Assembly: GCF_937770335.1 (NCBI RefSeq)
Contig: NZ_CALJHY010000007.1
Coordinates: forward strand, 186,001-250,000
DNA length: 64,000 bases
Origin: an uncultured Glaciecola sp.
GTDB taxonomy: Bacteria; Pseudomonadota; Gammaproteobacteria; Enterobacterales; Alteromonadaceae
Direction: 5' to 3'
In this document: positions 28,990-37,800 of the stretch, piece by piece
How positions within the stretch are numbered: position 1 is the first letter of the stretch
Layout of the letters: every line of letters starts with the position of its first letter
Position numbers and translations under genes: made by a program
The notes under the pieces: model-generated
The model's database searches: none
What the model was told of the DNA's origin: nothing
The model's input: only the letters and a program-made list of their open reading frames with translations

Positions 28990-29843
28990 ATAAGGTTTAT
29001 TTAAATGGCGAGTTTGTTGATGCTAGTGAAGCTAAAATTTCGCCCATGGATAGGGGGTTTTTATTTGGCGACGGAATTTATGAAGTTATTCCTACTTATC
29101 TGGGAAAACCGGTTGGCTTGCGTCTGCACCTCGAAAGAATGAAAAGTGGATTAAATGATGTTGGCATCAATTATGAGATTAGTATTGACGAATGGGCCGA
29201 CATAATTCACGAGCTTATCTCTCAACAACCGTCTGGATCTCAGGGCGTTTACATGCATGTAAGCCGTGGCACCGACGTTAAGCGTTTTCATGCTTATCCT
29301 AAAAACATAGCCCCCACCGTGTTTGCCTACGCGTTTGATACTCCCCCAAGCCAAGTTGCTACAAGTGAAAAAGTGAATGGTTTTCACGTGACTACTGGAC
29401 GAGACTTGCGTTGGCAGCGTTGTCATATTAAGTCGACCTCATTATTAGGTAATGTGATGCACTTTCAACAAGGGCAAGACGCGGGTGTTGATGAAATGAT
29501 TTTATATAACGAAAATAAAGAAATTACCGAAGCAGCAGCATGTAATGTATTTATTGTAAAAAACAACGTCATTTACACACCACCGCTAGATAATCACTTA
29601 CTTCCGGGTATAACAAGACGGATTGCGATAGACGCCATCAAGCAATACACCGACTATGAAATGCGTGAGGAAACTATTACGTTGGATGCTCTGCTAAATG
29701 CAGATGAAGTTTGGATAACCAGTTCGAGTAAAGAAATTGGACCGGTTTTGTCCATAGATGGAAAAGCAGTCGGTTATGGAAAGAAAGGACCGATCTGGGT
29801 TGACGCCCAAAACGCGTATAATAAACACAAATTTAGCTGCTAA
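28986..29843 (+). CDS. Class IV aminotransferase, D-amino-acid aminotransferase type
   Basis: The 285-residue PLP enzyme belongs to fold-type IV. Its opening residues are VYLNGEFVDASEAKISPMDRG, LFGDGIYEVIP follows near residue 26, the PLP-binding Lys is in CHIKSTSLLGN, and the ITEAAACNVF motif follows. The pattern best fits D-alanine/D-amino-acid transaminase (Dat), which moves amino groups between D-amino acids and 2-oxo acids, although branched-chain or other class IV activity cannot be excluded. It is translationally coupled to pxpC by an ATGA overlap. Confidence 0.88.
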   Translation: MNKVYLNGEFVDASEAKISPMDRGFLFGDGIYEVIPTYLGKPVGLRLHLERMKSGLNDVGINYEISIDEWADIIHELISQQPSGSQGVYMHVSRGTDVKRFHAYPKNIAPTVFAYAFDTPPSQVATSEKVNGFHVTTGRDLRWQRCHIKSTSLLGNVMHFQQGQDAGVDEMILYNENKEITEAAACNVFIVKNNVIYTPPLDNHLLPGITRRIAIDAIKQYTDYEMREETITLDALLNADEVWITSSSKEIGPVLSIDGKAVGYGKKGPIWVDAQNAYNKHKFSC

Positions 29844-29845
29844 AC

Positions 29846-29902
29846 AAAGCGATGAAGTTGCCCTCAATAAAATTTTTCAATAAAGAAGTATTTCATCGCT
29901 TT
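29846..29902. terminator. 11-bp inverted repeat between the aminotransferase gene and fur
   Basis: AAAGCGATGAA (29846-29856) is perfectly complementary to TTCATCGCTTT (29892-29902), with a 35-base AT-rich loop. It lies between two convergent genes, right after one stop. No T-run follows, so it may be a shared 3'-end structure rather than a classical terminator. Confidence 0.45.
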
Positions 29903-29937
29903 ACTGCATTATGTCTGCACGGGTAAACTAAAAAATT

Positions 29938-30366
29938 CTATTGATCTGCGTTTTCGCAATCTACTTTAGTGCACTCACCGTAGAGATATAAACTATGGTT
30001 AGTCAATTTCATATGGTTTTTCGCTGCGATTTCGTCTTGGCGTCTTTCAATGACATGATCTTCAAACTCAAAAACTTTGCCGCAACTTAGACATACCAAA
30101 TGATCATGATGTTCTTTTTGACTGATTTCAAAGACTGATTTTCCACCCTCAAAATGGTGTCGGTTTAAAATGCCGGCATCATCAAACTGGTTAAGAACTC
30201 GATAGACTGTTGCTAATCCAATTTCTTCACCTTTCTCAAGCAGTATTTTATATACATCTTCAGCGCTGATGTGCTGATTTTGCGGCCCTTGAAGAATTTC
30301 CAATATTTTCAAACGAGGTAATGTAACTTTCAGTCCTGCTTTTTTTAATTCTTTATTTTGGTCCAT
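29938..30366 (-). CDS. fur: Ferric uptake regulator Fur
   Basis: The 142-residue repressor uses Fe(II) as co-repressor and controls iron uptake genes. The N-terminal winged helix has KKAGLKVTLPRLKILEIL and LATVYRVLNQFDDAGIL. The metal sites include HHFEGG and KEHHDHLVCLSCGKV, and a C-terminal ECTKVDC pair gives the second Cys pair. No good Fur box was seen in the upstream 330 bases. In many gammaproteobacteria fldA is directly upstream, but here fldA is about 5.7 kb away. Confidence 0.95.
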   Translation of the reverse strand: MDQNKELKKAGLKVTLPRLKILEILQGPQNQHISAEDVYKILLEKGEEIGLATVYRVLNQFDDAGILNRHHFEGGKSVFEISQKEHHDHLVCLSCGKVFEFEDHVIERRQDEIAAKNHMKLTNHSLYLYGECTKVDCENADQ

Positions 30367-30639
30367 GAGAAACTTCGTTTTTAAAACTTAGGGTACAGTA
30401 TAGGTAAGTTGCAAAGATTTAACAGTATCAGTCGACTTATTTATAAAATAACCTGCGATTGATTCCAAAAAACAGCATTTTTCAGAGTAATAAAGGTAGG
30501 ATTTAGCTAAACATAAATTAAGAAAGGTTCGCATAATGTGCATATTATCCAATAACGAGTCGACCAATCGCTAAATTGATGAAAAAACTGACTGTTATTC
30601 CTAACATAATTCCAGCTTTAAGTGGCCTCGCGATTTTAT
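30367..30639. other. Intergenic region upstream of fur, no gene seen
   Basis: This AT-rich stretch must hold the fur promoter and the 3' end region of the M14 peptidase gene. I found no reading frame with a ribosome site, no strong Fur-box match and no convincing sigma-70 pair. The next 40 bases form a separate hairpin. Confidence 0.45.
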
Positions 30640-30678
30640 AACATTGGGCCTTAGTGAAATATGCTAAGACCCAATGTT
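30640..30678 (-). terminator. Long hairpin after the M14 carboxypeptidase gene
   Basis: AACATTGGG and CTTAG on the left pair with CTAAG and CCCAATGTT on the right, separated by a single mismatch, around a nine-base loop. It lies 15 bases after the stop. No T-run follows on the minus strand, so it may protect the mRNA end or act with another factor. Confidence 0.5.
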
Positions 30679-30692
30679 AAGGATTTCGTTAG

Positions 30693-33578
30693 TTAGAGTT
30701 TAATATTTGGGCGCGTTCCCATGCCAGGACCAAATACAACGGCGTTTAATAACAATCTATTGGTTCCTAATGTAGCGCCTCTAAATACAGGCTCACCTGA
30801 GAACATAATGATTTGACCACTGCCGACACTTTCTCGCGTTAAGTAAGCTGAGTTAGCGATACGTTGTGCAGCTTCAGGCCATAACAAACCACTCATGCGA
30901 ACATGAAGTTCTTTGTCTTGGGGTAGGCTGTACCAACCGATGCCTTTAGTTTCATCTTTGTCATCATCTTTCGATTTTTTTGCCTTCCTCTTGTCAGAGT
31001 AAACGCCTACAGTTACAACTGCTTCGGCATTCTCAGGTACAACCAGAACAGGCTGACGACCATAAAGTAATGGCAGCGTCTCAGGGGTACCAAAGGTTAG
31101 CCAATGCTGTGTATCAACATTGCCAGACACCATGGCTCCTGCTGGCATAAATAATTTTTGCCATGTGTTGCGCTTTTCCAATTCTTCTTTGCTCAGTCGT
31201 TTAGGCGTATCATCCCAAGGATAAGCTACATCTTCCTGCACGGTCATTGCAAAATAGTCCTTTACGTCCCCTAAAGGCTCTCGTGCGAGGAGTCTGCGCT
31301 GCAGTGCGATGTCATATTTTTCGGCATCGTCTAAGATATCGTCGACTAACTTCACTTTACTGAACTCTTTTGACGCAATCGCCTGAGTCGAGTTTTCGTG
31401 GGTAATTAGTGTACCACCTTGTTCAACCCAGCTTTTCAACGCATCTGCTGTCGCGTCAGAAACTGTCCGAGAACTTGGCATAATTAGCACATTATAACGA
31501 CGTAAATCGGTACGTGCTATTGCAGAGGAGTCTAATTGTGAATGGCGAATGCCTAGATGCGTATCCAAACTCCACCAAGTGACACCAACATCATTGCTGC
31601 TGGTTCCTGCTTGGCTAATTATGCCAATCTGTGGTTGGGTTAATAGTTTGAAGTGGTCGCCACCCCATTCTGGCGTATCACCAGTGCCGTAACCTGTTTT
31701 TATATTTTGAATAGACAATGATGTGTCTACTGCTGTTTCATTAATCAAGGCTACTAAATTTGCATTACTTAGATTGTCAGTGATGGTAACAACGACAGAG
31801 CCTCGCACTAAGGTTTCATTACCTAATTGCGTTGCTTTGTCGATAACTCGAACCTGAACTCCTCGTTCCATCAGCCTTGCTGCAAAAGCTATTGAGGCAT
31901 CGTCATCACCATTAACCGCCCAAGCTATTGAATCTGAAGATGCTTTAACTAGTGCGTTTTCACTAGTGGAATAAAGGCTAATATTGTCAGTAATATTTGT
32001 AGGTAAGCTAAGCGCTTCTAAGCCATACATCATGGTTAAGTTCCACGCAGAAGTGTCATACATAATGGATTGACCTTCACGCAGGAGCTTTTGGCGTTCC
32101 TCTTGCACCGTTTCAGGCAGAATCTGTGCATCAAACTCCATTATCGCAGATAAAAGGCGAGCTTCTGGCTGGCGATTAGGAATGATCAAGCTTCCTTTGG
32201 GTATCGTTGTTGTTTGCGTTTTACCTAAGTGATTAGTTGCATCTTTTGCTTTAAAGTCTTCATCAGCAACATATACTTCTATATCTTGGGCCTGCAGTTT
32301 TTCAACCAACGTATTCATGCGAGTGTGATTATTATTAGCTAATACGACATAGGTTTTATTGGCGTACTGACTGTCTTTTTCAAGGACAGATTTTCTGTCC
32401 CTCCAGTAGTCTTTGTACATGTCTTTACTGTATTTGTGCAATGACTCTAGGTTTGCCATGGTGCTAACGAATTGATGATGAACCGACTCTTTGTAAGTTT
32501 GAATCGTGCCCTCTGGACGCCTAACACCGTCCTCAGCCATGCGTGATTGTTCATACAGGATATGCATCGAACCTCTGTACTCAGCATAATTTGAGTAACC
32601 AGGATACCAATTTTCGAACCATTCACCGGTATAGTAACGCCAACCGTTTTTATCAAACGCTGCACCTTGATCAACTGAAAAAGTTTTTGCCCATTTCTGT
32701 ACACTGGATGCAATGTTGAAATTAAGTGGTTGTCTAGGTGGACCCATTAAATACGTATCTTGTGGTCCCATTTCGTGACCATCAATCATTAATTGGGGAC
32801 GCCATTTATTGATTAGCGATACCCTACCTTTTGTCTCTGGTTGAGTTAGATAGAAAAAATCTCGGTTGAGATCAAAAAAGTAATGGTTTGTTCGGCCATA
32901 AGGCCAATCGCCACGATGCAGTAATGATTGATCGTCAACATTCGGCGCAGTCCCTCGATATTGTTCAAGCGACTTTGCAAAACGGTCTCGACCATCGGGA
33001 TTCATAATAGGATCAATGACAATAATCATGTCCTCGAGCATTGCTTTCACTTTTGGATCATCGGAAGCTGCGTAATGATAAATAGATGTTAATGCAGCAT
33101 CTGAACCCGATGTTTCATTACCGTGGATAGAATATGCCATCCATGCTATGGCGGGCAACTCATCGATAATTGCTGACGCTTGTGCGTCGGATGTTTTTCT
33201 TGGATCTGAAAGGGCGGTTAACTTAGCTAATATATCATCCATTTTTTCTAAGTTTTTAGGACTTGAAATGAATACAGCGTGCAAAGGTCTGTCTTCATGA
33301 CTCCTTGCATACTCTAATACATGCAATCGATCGGTTTGCGTTTTCCAAGTTTGAATTGATTGGTTAATTTGTGCAGGAGTAGCAACTCGCTGACCAACGG
33401 GGAAACCAAGAATAGTGTCGGGGTGTGTTAAAGCTTGGTTGTAATTACCGGCCAGCATCTCAGATTGATAATCTAAGTCGGCGTTATAAGTGGGTTTCAT
33501 TAATAAGCTTGCATGACTGATGCCAATCGATAATGCAAGTAATCCTGCGCAAACGGCAGCACTAATGGGCTTTCGCAT
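30693..33578 (-). CDS. Secreted M14 family zinc carboxypeptidase
   Basis: The 961-residue protein has a clear signal peptide (ISAAVCAGLLALSIGISHA) and an M14 domain. The first zinc motif is HGNETSG near residue 150. The region MIDGHEMGP and later YAEYRGSMHILYEQSR provide further active-site residues. The rest forms a large C-terminal region with a GATase1-like or Rossmann-type stretch (LIMPSSRTVSDATADALKSWVEQGGTLI). It probably trims peptides in the periplasm or outside. The AAGGA ribosome site supports the ATG. It sits between fldA and fur, where these two genes are often adjacent in relatives. Confidence 0.88.
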   Translation of the reverse strand: MRKPISAAVCAGLLALSIGISHASLLMKPTYNADLDYQSEMLAGNYNQALTHPDTILGFPVGQRVATPAQINQSIQTWKTQTDRLHVLEYARSHEDRPLHAVFISSPKNLEKMDDILAKLTALSDPRKTSDAQASAIIDELPAIAWMAYSIHGNETSGSDAALTSIYHYAASDDPKVKAMLEDMIIVIDPIMNPDGRDRFAKSLEQYRGTAPNVDDQSLLHRGDWPYGRTNHYFFDLNRDFFYLTQPETKGRVSLINKWRPQLMIDGHEMGPQDTYLMGPPRQPLNFNIASSVQKWAKTFSVDQGAAFDKNGWRYYTGEWFENWYPGYSNYAEYRGSMHILYEQSRMAEDGVRRPEGTIQTYKESVHHQFVSTMANLESLHKYSKDMYKDYWRDRKSVLEKDSQYANKTYVVLANNNHTRMNTLVEKLQAQDIEVYVADEDFKAKDATNHLGKTQTTTIPKGSLIIPNRQPEARLLSAIMEFDAQILPETVQEERQKLLREGQSIMYDTSAWNLTMMYGLEALSLPTNITDNISLYSTSENALVKASSDSIAWAVNGDDDASIAFAARLMERGVQVRVIDKATQLGNETLVRGSVVVTITDNLSNANLVALINETAVDTSLSIQNIKTGYGTGDTPEWGGDHFKLLTQPQIGIISQAGTSSNDVGVTWWSLDTHLGIRHSQLDSSAIARTDLRRYNVLIMPSSRTVSDATADALKSWVEQGGTLITHENSTQAIASKEFSKVKLVDDILDDAEKYDIALQRRLLAREPLGDVKDYFAMTVQEDVAYPWDDTPKRLSKEELEKRNTWQKLFMPAGAMVSGNVDTQHWLTFGTPETLPLLYGRQPVLVVPENAEAVVTVGVYSDKRKAKKSKDDDKDETKGIGWYSLPQDKELHVRMSGLLWPEAAQRIANSAYLTRESVGSGQIIMFSGEPVFRGATLGTNRLLLNAVVFGPGMGTRPNIKL

Positions 33579-34056
33579 GGATATTCCTTCTGTCGTTGTA
33601 ATCGTTATATTTACCGCCCGTAGTGTGCGACAAAAACGACGTGTATGACAAGTTAAGATTGAAGATTATGTTGGGTAGTGTTAAAAATAAGTTACGCATT
33701 TGTTATTTTATTTATTATATTAAAAAGATATATCAATAAAACAGGCGAATGCAACTTAAGTAACATTTTATTTTAGCGTTTTTCATAATGATGATTACCA
33801 CTACATTATCAAAAAAATCAGGCGGCAAGTTAAATCGTTACAATCTGCTAGCTGCAGCAGTATGATGCTGTCATCTATGCACAAAACATATTAGTGACGC
33901 CAGCGCTGGTATAGTTAAGTCTTTTTTGAACACGTATCCTATGTTTGACTATACTAGGCCATGATAGAGAGCACCTATATGTCAGATAGCTAGCGTATGG
34001 TAGTTTTTATGTGAGTTTGTTGTTCAACTTATAAACGGATTTAAGGTAAATAAGAT
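33579..34056. other. Intergenic region of 478 bases between divergent genes
   Basis: This AT-rich gap separates the M14 gene from the diguanylate cyclase gene, read outward in both directions. It holds a candidate promoter (33926-33955) for the rightward gene. No reading frame of note was seen. Confidence 0.5.
33926..33955 (+). promoter_or_regulatory. Candidate sigma-70 promoter of the GGDEF gene
   Basis: TTGAAC (33926-33931) and TATACT (33950-33955) are spaced by 18 bases, about 100 bases before the ATG. Both hexamers match consensus in four or five positions. Confidence 0.5.
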
Positions 34057-36024
34057 ATGAAGATAGTTTTTTTCGGTGCATTATTAATTAGCTGCTTAGC
34101 TCTTCCAACAGTATTGTCAGCCCAAGACAGTTTATTGCAATCTGAAACCCAAAAGTTGGTTAATTCATTACAAGAATCGACTAACTTTTCTTCCGAACAG
34201 AAAATAATAAAATATAAAGCTCTTCTTCTGCAAGAAAATAAAAAAAGTAATTTAAATAGCCTACCAATACTGATTTTAAACGAAGCGATTGTTACTGAAA
34301 TGTTCCAGATAGGTCTTTATGGAGAAATAACAAACTTATTTGAAAGTTCGGACTTTTTGAAAAATATCAATAAAACTAATGAAAGTATTCAGTTTTACGT
34401 TAATTTATTGACTGCTACTGCGGATGCATATTTAAATTTACAAGAATATGATAGTGCGAAAAATGTAATAGCAGAGCTGGAGGCTTATTTATCTATTTAT
34501 GACGTAACAGAGGAGACCGAAGCTGATGTGCTTATGACGGTTGGTCAATTTCATGTTATGACAGGAGACTACAAAGATGGATTAGCAAAGTTGCGATTAA
34601 CCATGGAGATTGTTGAAAAAAGTTCAGGTTTCAGCAAGGAAAATAAGCTAAAAAAAATATCTGCTGCTCTTAGTTATATTAGGAATACCTACTTCATTTT
34701 GGGGGACTATAAGAATGCCATCAAATATAATGAGAGAATCATCGAGACCGCGGGTAATTCATTAGCTCCAAAGCAAATGGTTGTTTTTCAACATAATATA
34801 GCTTCCGCTTATCTTGAATTAGAAGAATGGCAGAAAGCGCTCAATATGGCTGCCTTAGCTTCTCAACAAGCAAAAGAAATAGATCGCAATATATATTTTG
34901 CAAAATCGAATGAAATTATTGCCCGCGCACAGCATGGTCTTGGGAAAAGCGCTGAAGCAATCGAGATCATTCAAACATCAATAAAGACATACAGAAACAA
35001 AAAATACACCCAAAAGGTAATAGAAGCGCTAGCCTACGAAGCTGAATTTCATATTAGTTTAGGGCACTGGGATCAAGCAAAAAAGAAGACAATCGAGGCT
35101 CATTCAATTATACAGAACTCTAAAAACCGAGCCAAACCGACTATTGCATTATTTAAATCGCGTTTCCTTATTGAAGAGCAAAATGAAAACGCGGGCAAAG
35201 CTCTTTTTTATCAAAAGCAGTTAATAAGACTAAAAGATGAAGATTTTGCAAATAAAAAAGAGCAGGACGTTCAGCGTCTAATGCTAAATTTTGAACTTGA
35301 TTTAGCAGAAGAAAAATCGCTGAGATTAGAGCAAGAAAATAAACTTAAGTCAGCTATTATAGAAAAAAACCACAGTAAGAATCAGTTTTTGATGAGTGTT
35401 ACTACTGGGACAATAATCGTGCTTATACTACTTCTATATATTTCTATTCGCGAACGACGTTTGAAATTAAAGATGAGCCATTTAGCCATGACTGATGATT
35501 TGACCGGTTGCCCAAATCGCCGAAATGCGATGTATCAAGCCAAAGTGATGCTGAGTAACCAAGCAAATCAGAAAGATTCAATGATCATTGCTATTTTGGA
35601 CATCGATAACTTCAAAGCCATTAATGACACTTACGGGCACGATATTGGCGACAAAGCGCTCCAAAACCTTACATTGATCATGACGAATGCACTCCGAGAA
35701 ACTGACGTCATGGGTCGATATGGCGGTGAAGAGTTTATAATACTGCTACCAAATGCAGGTGAAAAAGAAATTAGAATGATATTTTCGCGAATACAATCGG
35801 CACTAAAAAATCATGTCTGTGAATATCACGGGGAAACTATAGCCCTGCCAATTACTGTCAGTATAGGCGCTGCGATAGTTTCTGATGTTCCAGATAAACT
35901 AGATGAAAAAGGGCAAAAACGGCTTCTGCATGCCATCATTAAAATAGCGGATAATAAAACTTATGAAGCTAAAGAAGAAGGCAAAGACCAATTAAAATTA
36001 GATACATTATCTGACCTTAATTAA
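34057..36024 (+). CDS. Diguanylate cyclase with periplasmic TPR-like sensor region
   Basis: The 655-residue protein has a signal peptide (ALLISCLALPTVLSA), a helical sensor region of about 400 residues with TPR-like repeats, a short coiled coil, a membrane segment near residues 443 to 464 and a C-terminal GGDEF domain. The active-site motif is GGEEF near residue 560, with DDLTGCPNRRN before it. The inhibitory site is present as RETD five residues upstream, so the enzyme should be active and product-inhibited. It makes cyclic-di-GMP in response to a periplasmic cue that I cannot identify. It may supply the PilZ protein encoded near 4 kb. Confidence 0.88.
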   Translation: MKIVFFGALLISCLALPTVLSAQDSLLQSETQKLVNSLQESTNFSSEQKIIKYKALLLQENKKSNLNSLPILILNEAIVTEMFQIGLYGEITNLFESSDFLKNINKTNESIQFYVNLLTATADAYLNLQEYDSAKNVIAELEAYLSIYDVTEETEADVLMTVGQFHVMTGDYKDGLAKLRLTMEIVEKSSGFSKENKLKKISAALSYIRNTYFILGDYKNAIKYNERIIETAGNSLAPKQMVVFQHNIASAYLELEEWQKALNMAALASQQAKEIDRNIYFAKSNEIIARAQHGLGKSAEAIEIIQTSIKTYRNKKYTQKVIEALAYEAEFHISLGHWDQAKKKTIEAHSIIQNSKNRAKPTIALFKSRFLIEEQNENAGKALFYQKQLIRLKDEDFANKKEQDVQRLMLNFELDLAEEKSLRLEQENKLKSAIIEKNHSKNQFLMSVTTGTIIVLILLLYISIRERRLKLKMSHLAMTDDLTGCPNRRNAMYQAKVMLSNQANQKDSMIIAILDIDNFKAINDTYGHDIGDKALQNLTLIMTNALRETDVMGRYGGEEFIILLPNAGEKEIRMIFSRIQSALKNHVCEYHGETIALPITVSIGAAIVSDVPDKLDEKGQKRLLHAIIKIADNKTYEAKEEGKDQLKLDTLSDLN

Positions 36025-36110
36025 TCTACGTTCTTTCTATTAAAAGAAAATGCGACAATTTTTTAACCATCATCGCGTTTCCTGTATGAACAATATAGGC
36101 AGTAGGGCGC

Positions 36111-36635
36111 TTAGCTCAATTCAGCTAAACACAGTTCCTCATTAATTTGTTTGCACCAAGCTTTCACTCTTTGTTCCGTTAACTCTGGCTGACGGTCTTC
36201 GTCAATACCGAGGCCAACAAAGTGGTCAGGGTCGGCCATTCCTTTTGACGCCTCAAAATCATAACCTTCAGTTGGCCATTGGCCGACTAAAATAGCACCT
36301 TTCGGTTCTACTATATCTCTAATCATACCCATAGCATCGAGGAAGTATTCTGCATAGTCTTCTTGATCGCCACAACCGAATATCGCAACTAGCTTGTCTT
36401 CAAAATCAATCTCTTCAAGGTCAGGGAAGAAATCATCCCAATCACATTGAGCTTCACCATAATACCAAGTCGGAATGCCAAAAATTAATAAATCGAATTC
36501 AGCTATATCTTCTTTGCTACTTTTAGCAATATCTTTGACATCGATTAACTGATTACCCAATTCTTTTTGGATCATTTTACCAATGTGTTCAGTGTTACCT
36601 GTATCGCTACCAAAAAATAAACCAACGCTAGCCAT
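36111..36635 (-). CDS. fldA: Long-chain flavodoxin
   Basis: The 174-residue FMN protein carries low-potential electrons to enzymes such as IspG/IspH and radical-SAM activators. The phosphate-binding loop is GSDTGNTEHIG at the start, and the isoalloxazine-contact strings PTWYYGEAQCDW and GCGDQEDYAEYF are present. The latter belongs to the long-chain type. AGAGGG precedes the ATG. It sits in a leftward run with DUF2788 and ybfF upstream, the usual gammaproteobacterial neighbourhood. Confidence 0.93.
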   Translation of the reverse strand: MASVGLFFGSDTGNTEHIGKMIQKELGNQLIDVKDIAKSSKEDIAEFDLLIFGIPTWYYGEAQCDWDDFFPDLEEIDFEDKLVAIFGCGDQEDYAEYFLDAMGMIRDIVEPKGAILVGQWPTEGYDFEASKGMADPDHFVGLGIDEDRQPELTEQRVKAWCKQINEELCLAELS

Positions 36636-36672
36636 TTGTTACCCTCTAAAACGTCTTACTAATTGCACTAAC

Positions 36673-36894
36673 TTACGAAATTCCGCTAGCGCCATAAATT
36701 AATTGAATAATACCTTTAGCTACAAACCCAGTTGCACCTAACCCCAATACCCCATAGGCTACAATTCTGCCTATAAGTGGGACGTCATTCTTCTTTACTA
36801 CGTCATGAATCGCTAAACCGAGCAATACAAACAAACCGATTAAACACACATTTAATACAATGGACTCAATTTGTTGATAATTTTCTGGCGTCAT
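36673..36894 (-). CDS. DUF2788 small membrane protein
   Basis: The 73-residue protein has two hydrophobic segments (LNVCLIGLFVLLGLAIHDVV and VAYGVLGLGATGFVAKGII) and matches the DUF2788 family, which recurs between fldA and ybfF. It should be an inner-membrane protein. The function is unknown. The ATG at 36894 has a GGAG box five bases away and is preferred over a GTG at 36900 that lies too close to it. Confidence 0.85.
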   Translation of the reverse strand: MTPENYQQIESIVLNVCLIGLFVLLGLAIHDVVKKNDVPLIGRIVAYGVLGLGATGFVAKGIIQLIYGASGIS

Positions 36895-36991
36895 ACACAC
36901 TCCACAAATGACATGAGTAATCTTGGCGCGGATATTAGCACAACTATGCTAGTTTTTTGAAGCCACTTGCATCATTAATAATATATCAACG

Positions 36992-37792
36992 TTACTTATC
37001 GTTGCCTAGTAAAATGCGGGTTAACAGCGTGTTAACAAGTTGAGGCTTTTCAGCATGAAGCCAGTGACCCGCATCAATAATTTTTGCTTTTGCATTTGGA
37101 AATTGCGCCATTATTGTTGCTTGATGTGCAGCCGTAATATAGTCGCTATTAGTACCTTTTATAAAAGTAATGTCTCCGGAAAACAACGTCCCTTTAAACG
37201 GCCAATCACTCAACAATGCATAGTCTCTGGTAATGAGGCGTAAATTAAACCGCCACCGCCACTTTTTTGTTTCATCTTGATACAAGCTTTTGAGCAAAAA
37301 CGATCGCGTCCCAAGATCTTTTACATATTCAGATAGTTGTTCCATTGCTTCTTTTCTATCGGCGATTTTATCGAGTTTGACGTTATTTAGAGCATCGATA
37401 ACGTTATGATGCCTTGACTCATATTTTACTGGAGCTATATCCATTACGACGAGTTTGTCTATTAGGCCAGGAGCCAGACTCGCCGCTCTCATCGAAATTT
37501 TACCTCCTAATGAATGAGCAATAACAAACGCTTTATCAATATGCAGAGACTGAATCGTATTAATAACTTGTTGTGCCCAAACATCAAAGCTAAAGTGTTG
37601 AGTTTGCGGTGACCTCCCGTGATCAGGTAAGTCAATTGAAATGACATGATGTGTTGCTTGAAAATGGCGGCGAATAACAGACAAATTGTCACCGCTACCA
37701 AACAAACCATGTATAAGAACTACACTGGATTGATTTGGAGAAGAAATTAAGTGTTCCTCTCCAAATGCCTGACTAAAAAGTAATTCTGGCAT
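36992..37792 (-). CDS. ybfF: Alpha/beta-hydrolase esterase YbfF
   Basis: The 266-residue hydrolase has the oxyanion region VLIHGLFGSGDN, the nucleophile elbow AHSLGG, an Asp before PDHGRS, and a C-terminal DAGHWLHAEKP with the catalytic His. It matches YbfF, an esterase with activity on short acyl esters and CoA thioesters in vitro. It begins eight bases after the ETF-QO stop, so it is probably read together with it. DUF2788 and fldA follow on the same strand. Confidence 0.9.
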   Translation of the reverse strand: MPELLFSQAFGEEHLISSPNQSSVVLIHGLFGSGDNLSVIRRHFQATHHVISIDLPDHGRSPQTQHFSFDVWAQQVINTIQSLHIDKAFVIAHSLGGKISMRAASLAPGLIDKLVVMDIAPVKYESRHHNVIDALNNVKLDKIADRKEAMEQLSEYVKDLGTRSFLLKSLYQDETKKWRWRFNLRLITRDYALLSDWPFKGTLFSGDITFIKGTNSDYITAAHQATIMAQFPNAKAKIIDAGHWLHAEKPQLVNTLLTRILLGNDK

Positions 37793-37800
37793 CTAATCAA

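Noticed and set aside
30367-30639. Fur box for autoregulation upstream of fur
   Set aside because: No segment comes close to the known 19-base palindromic consensus by eye.
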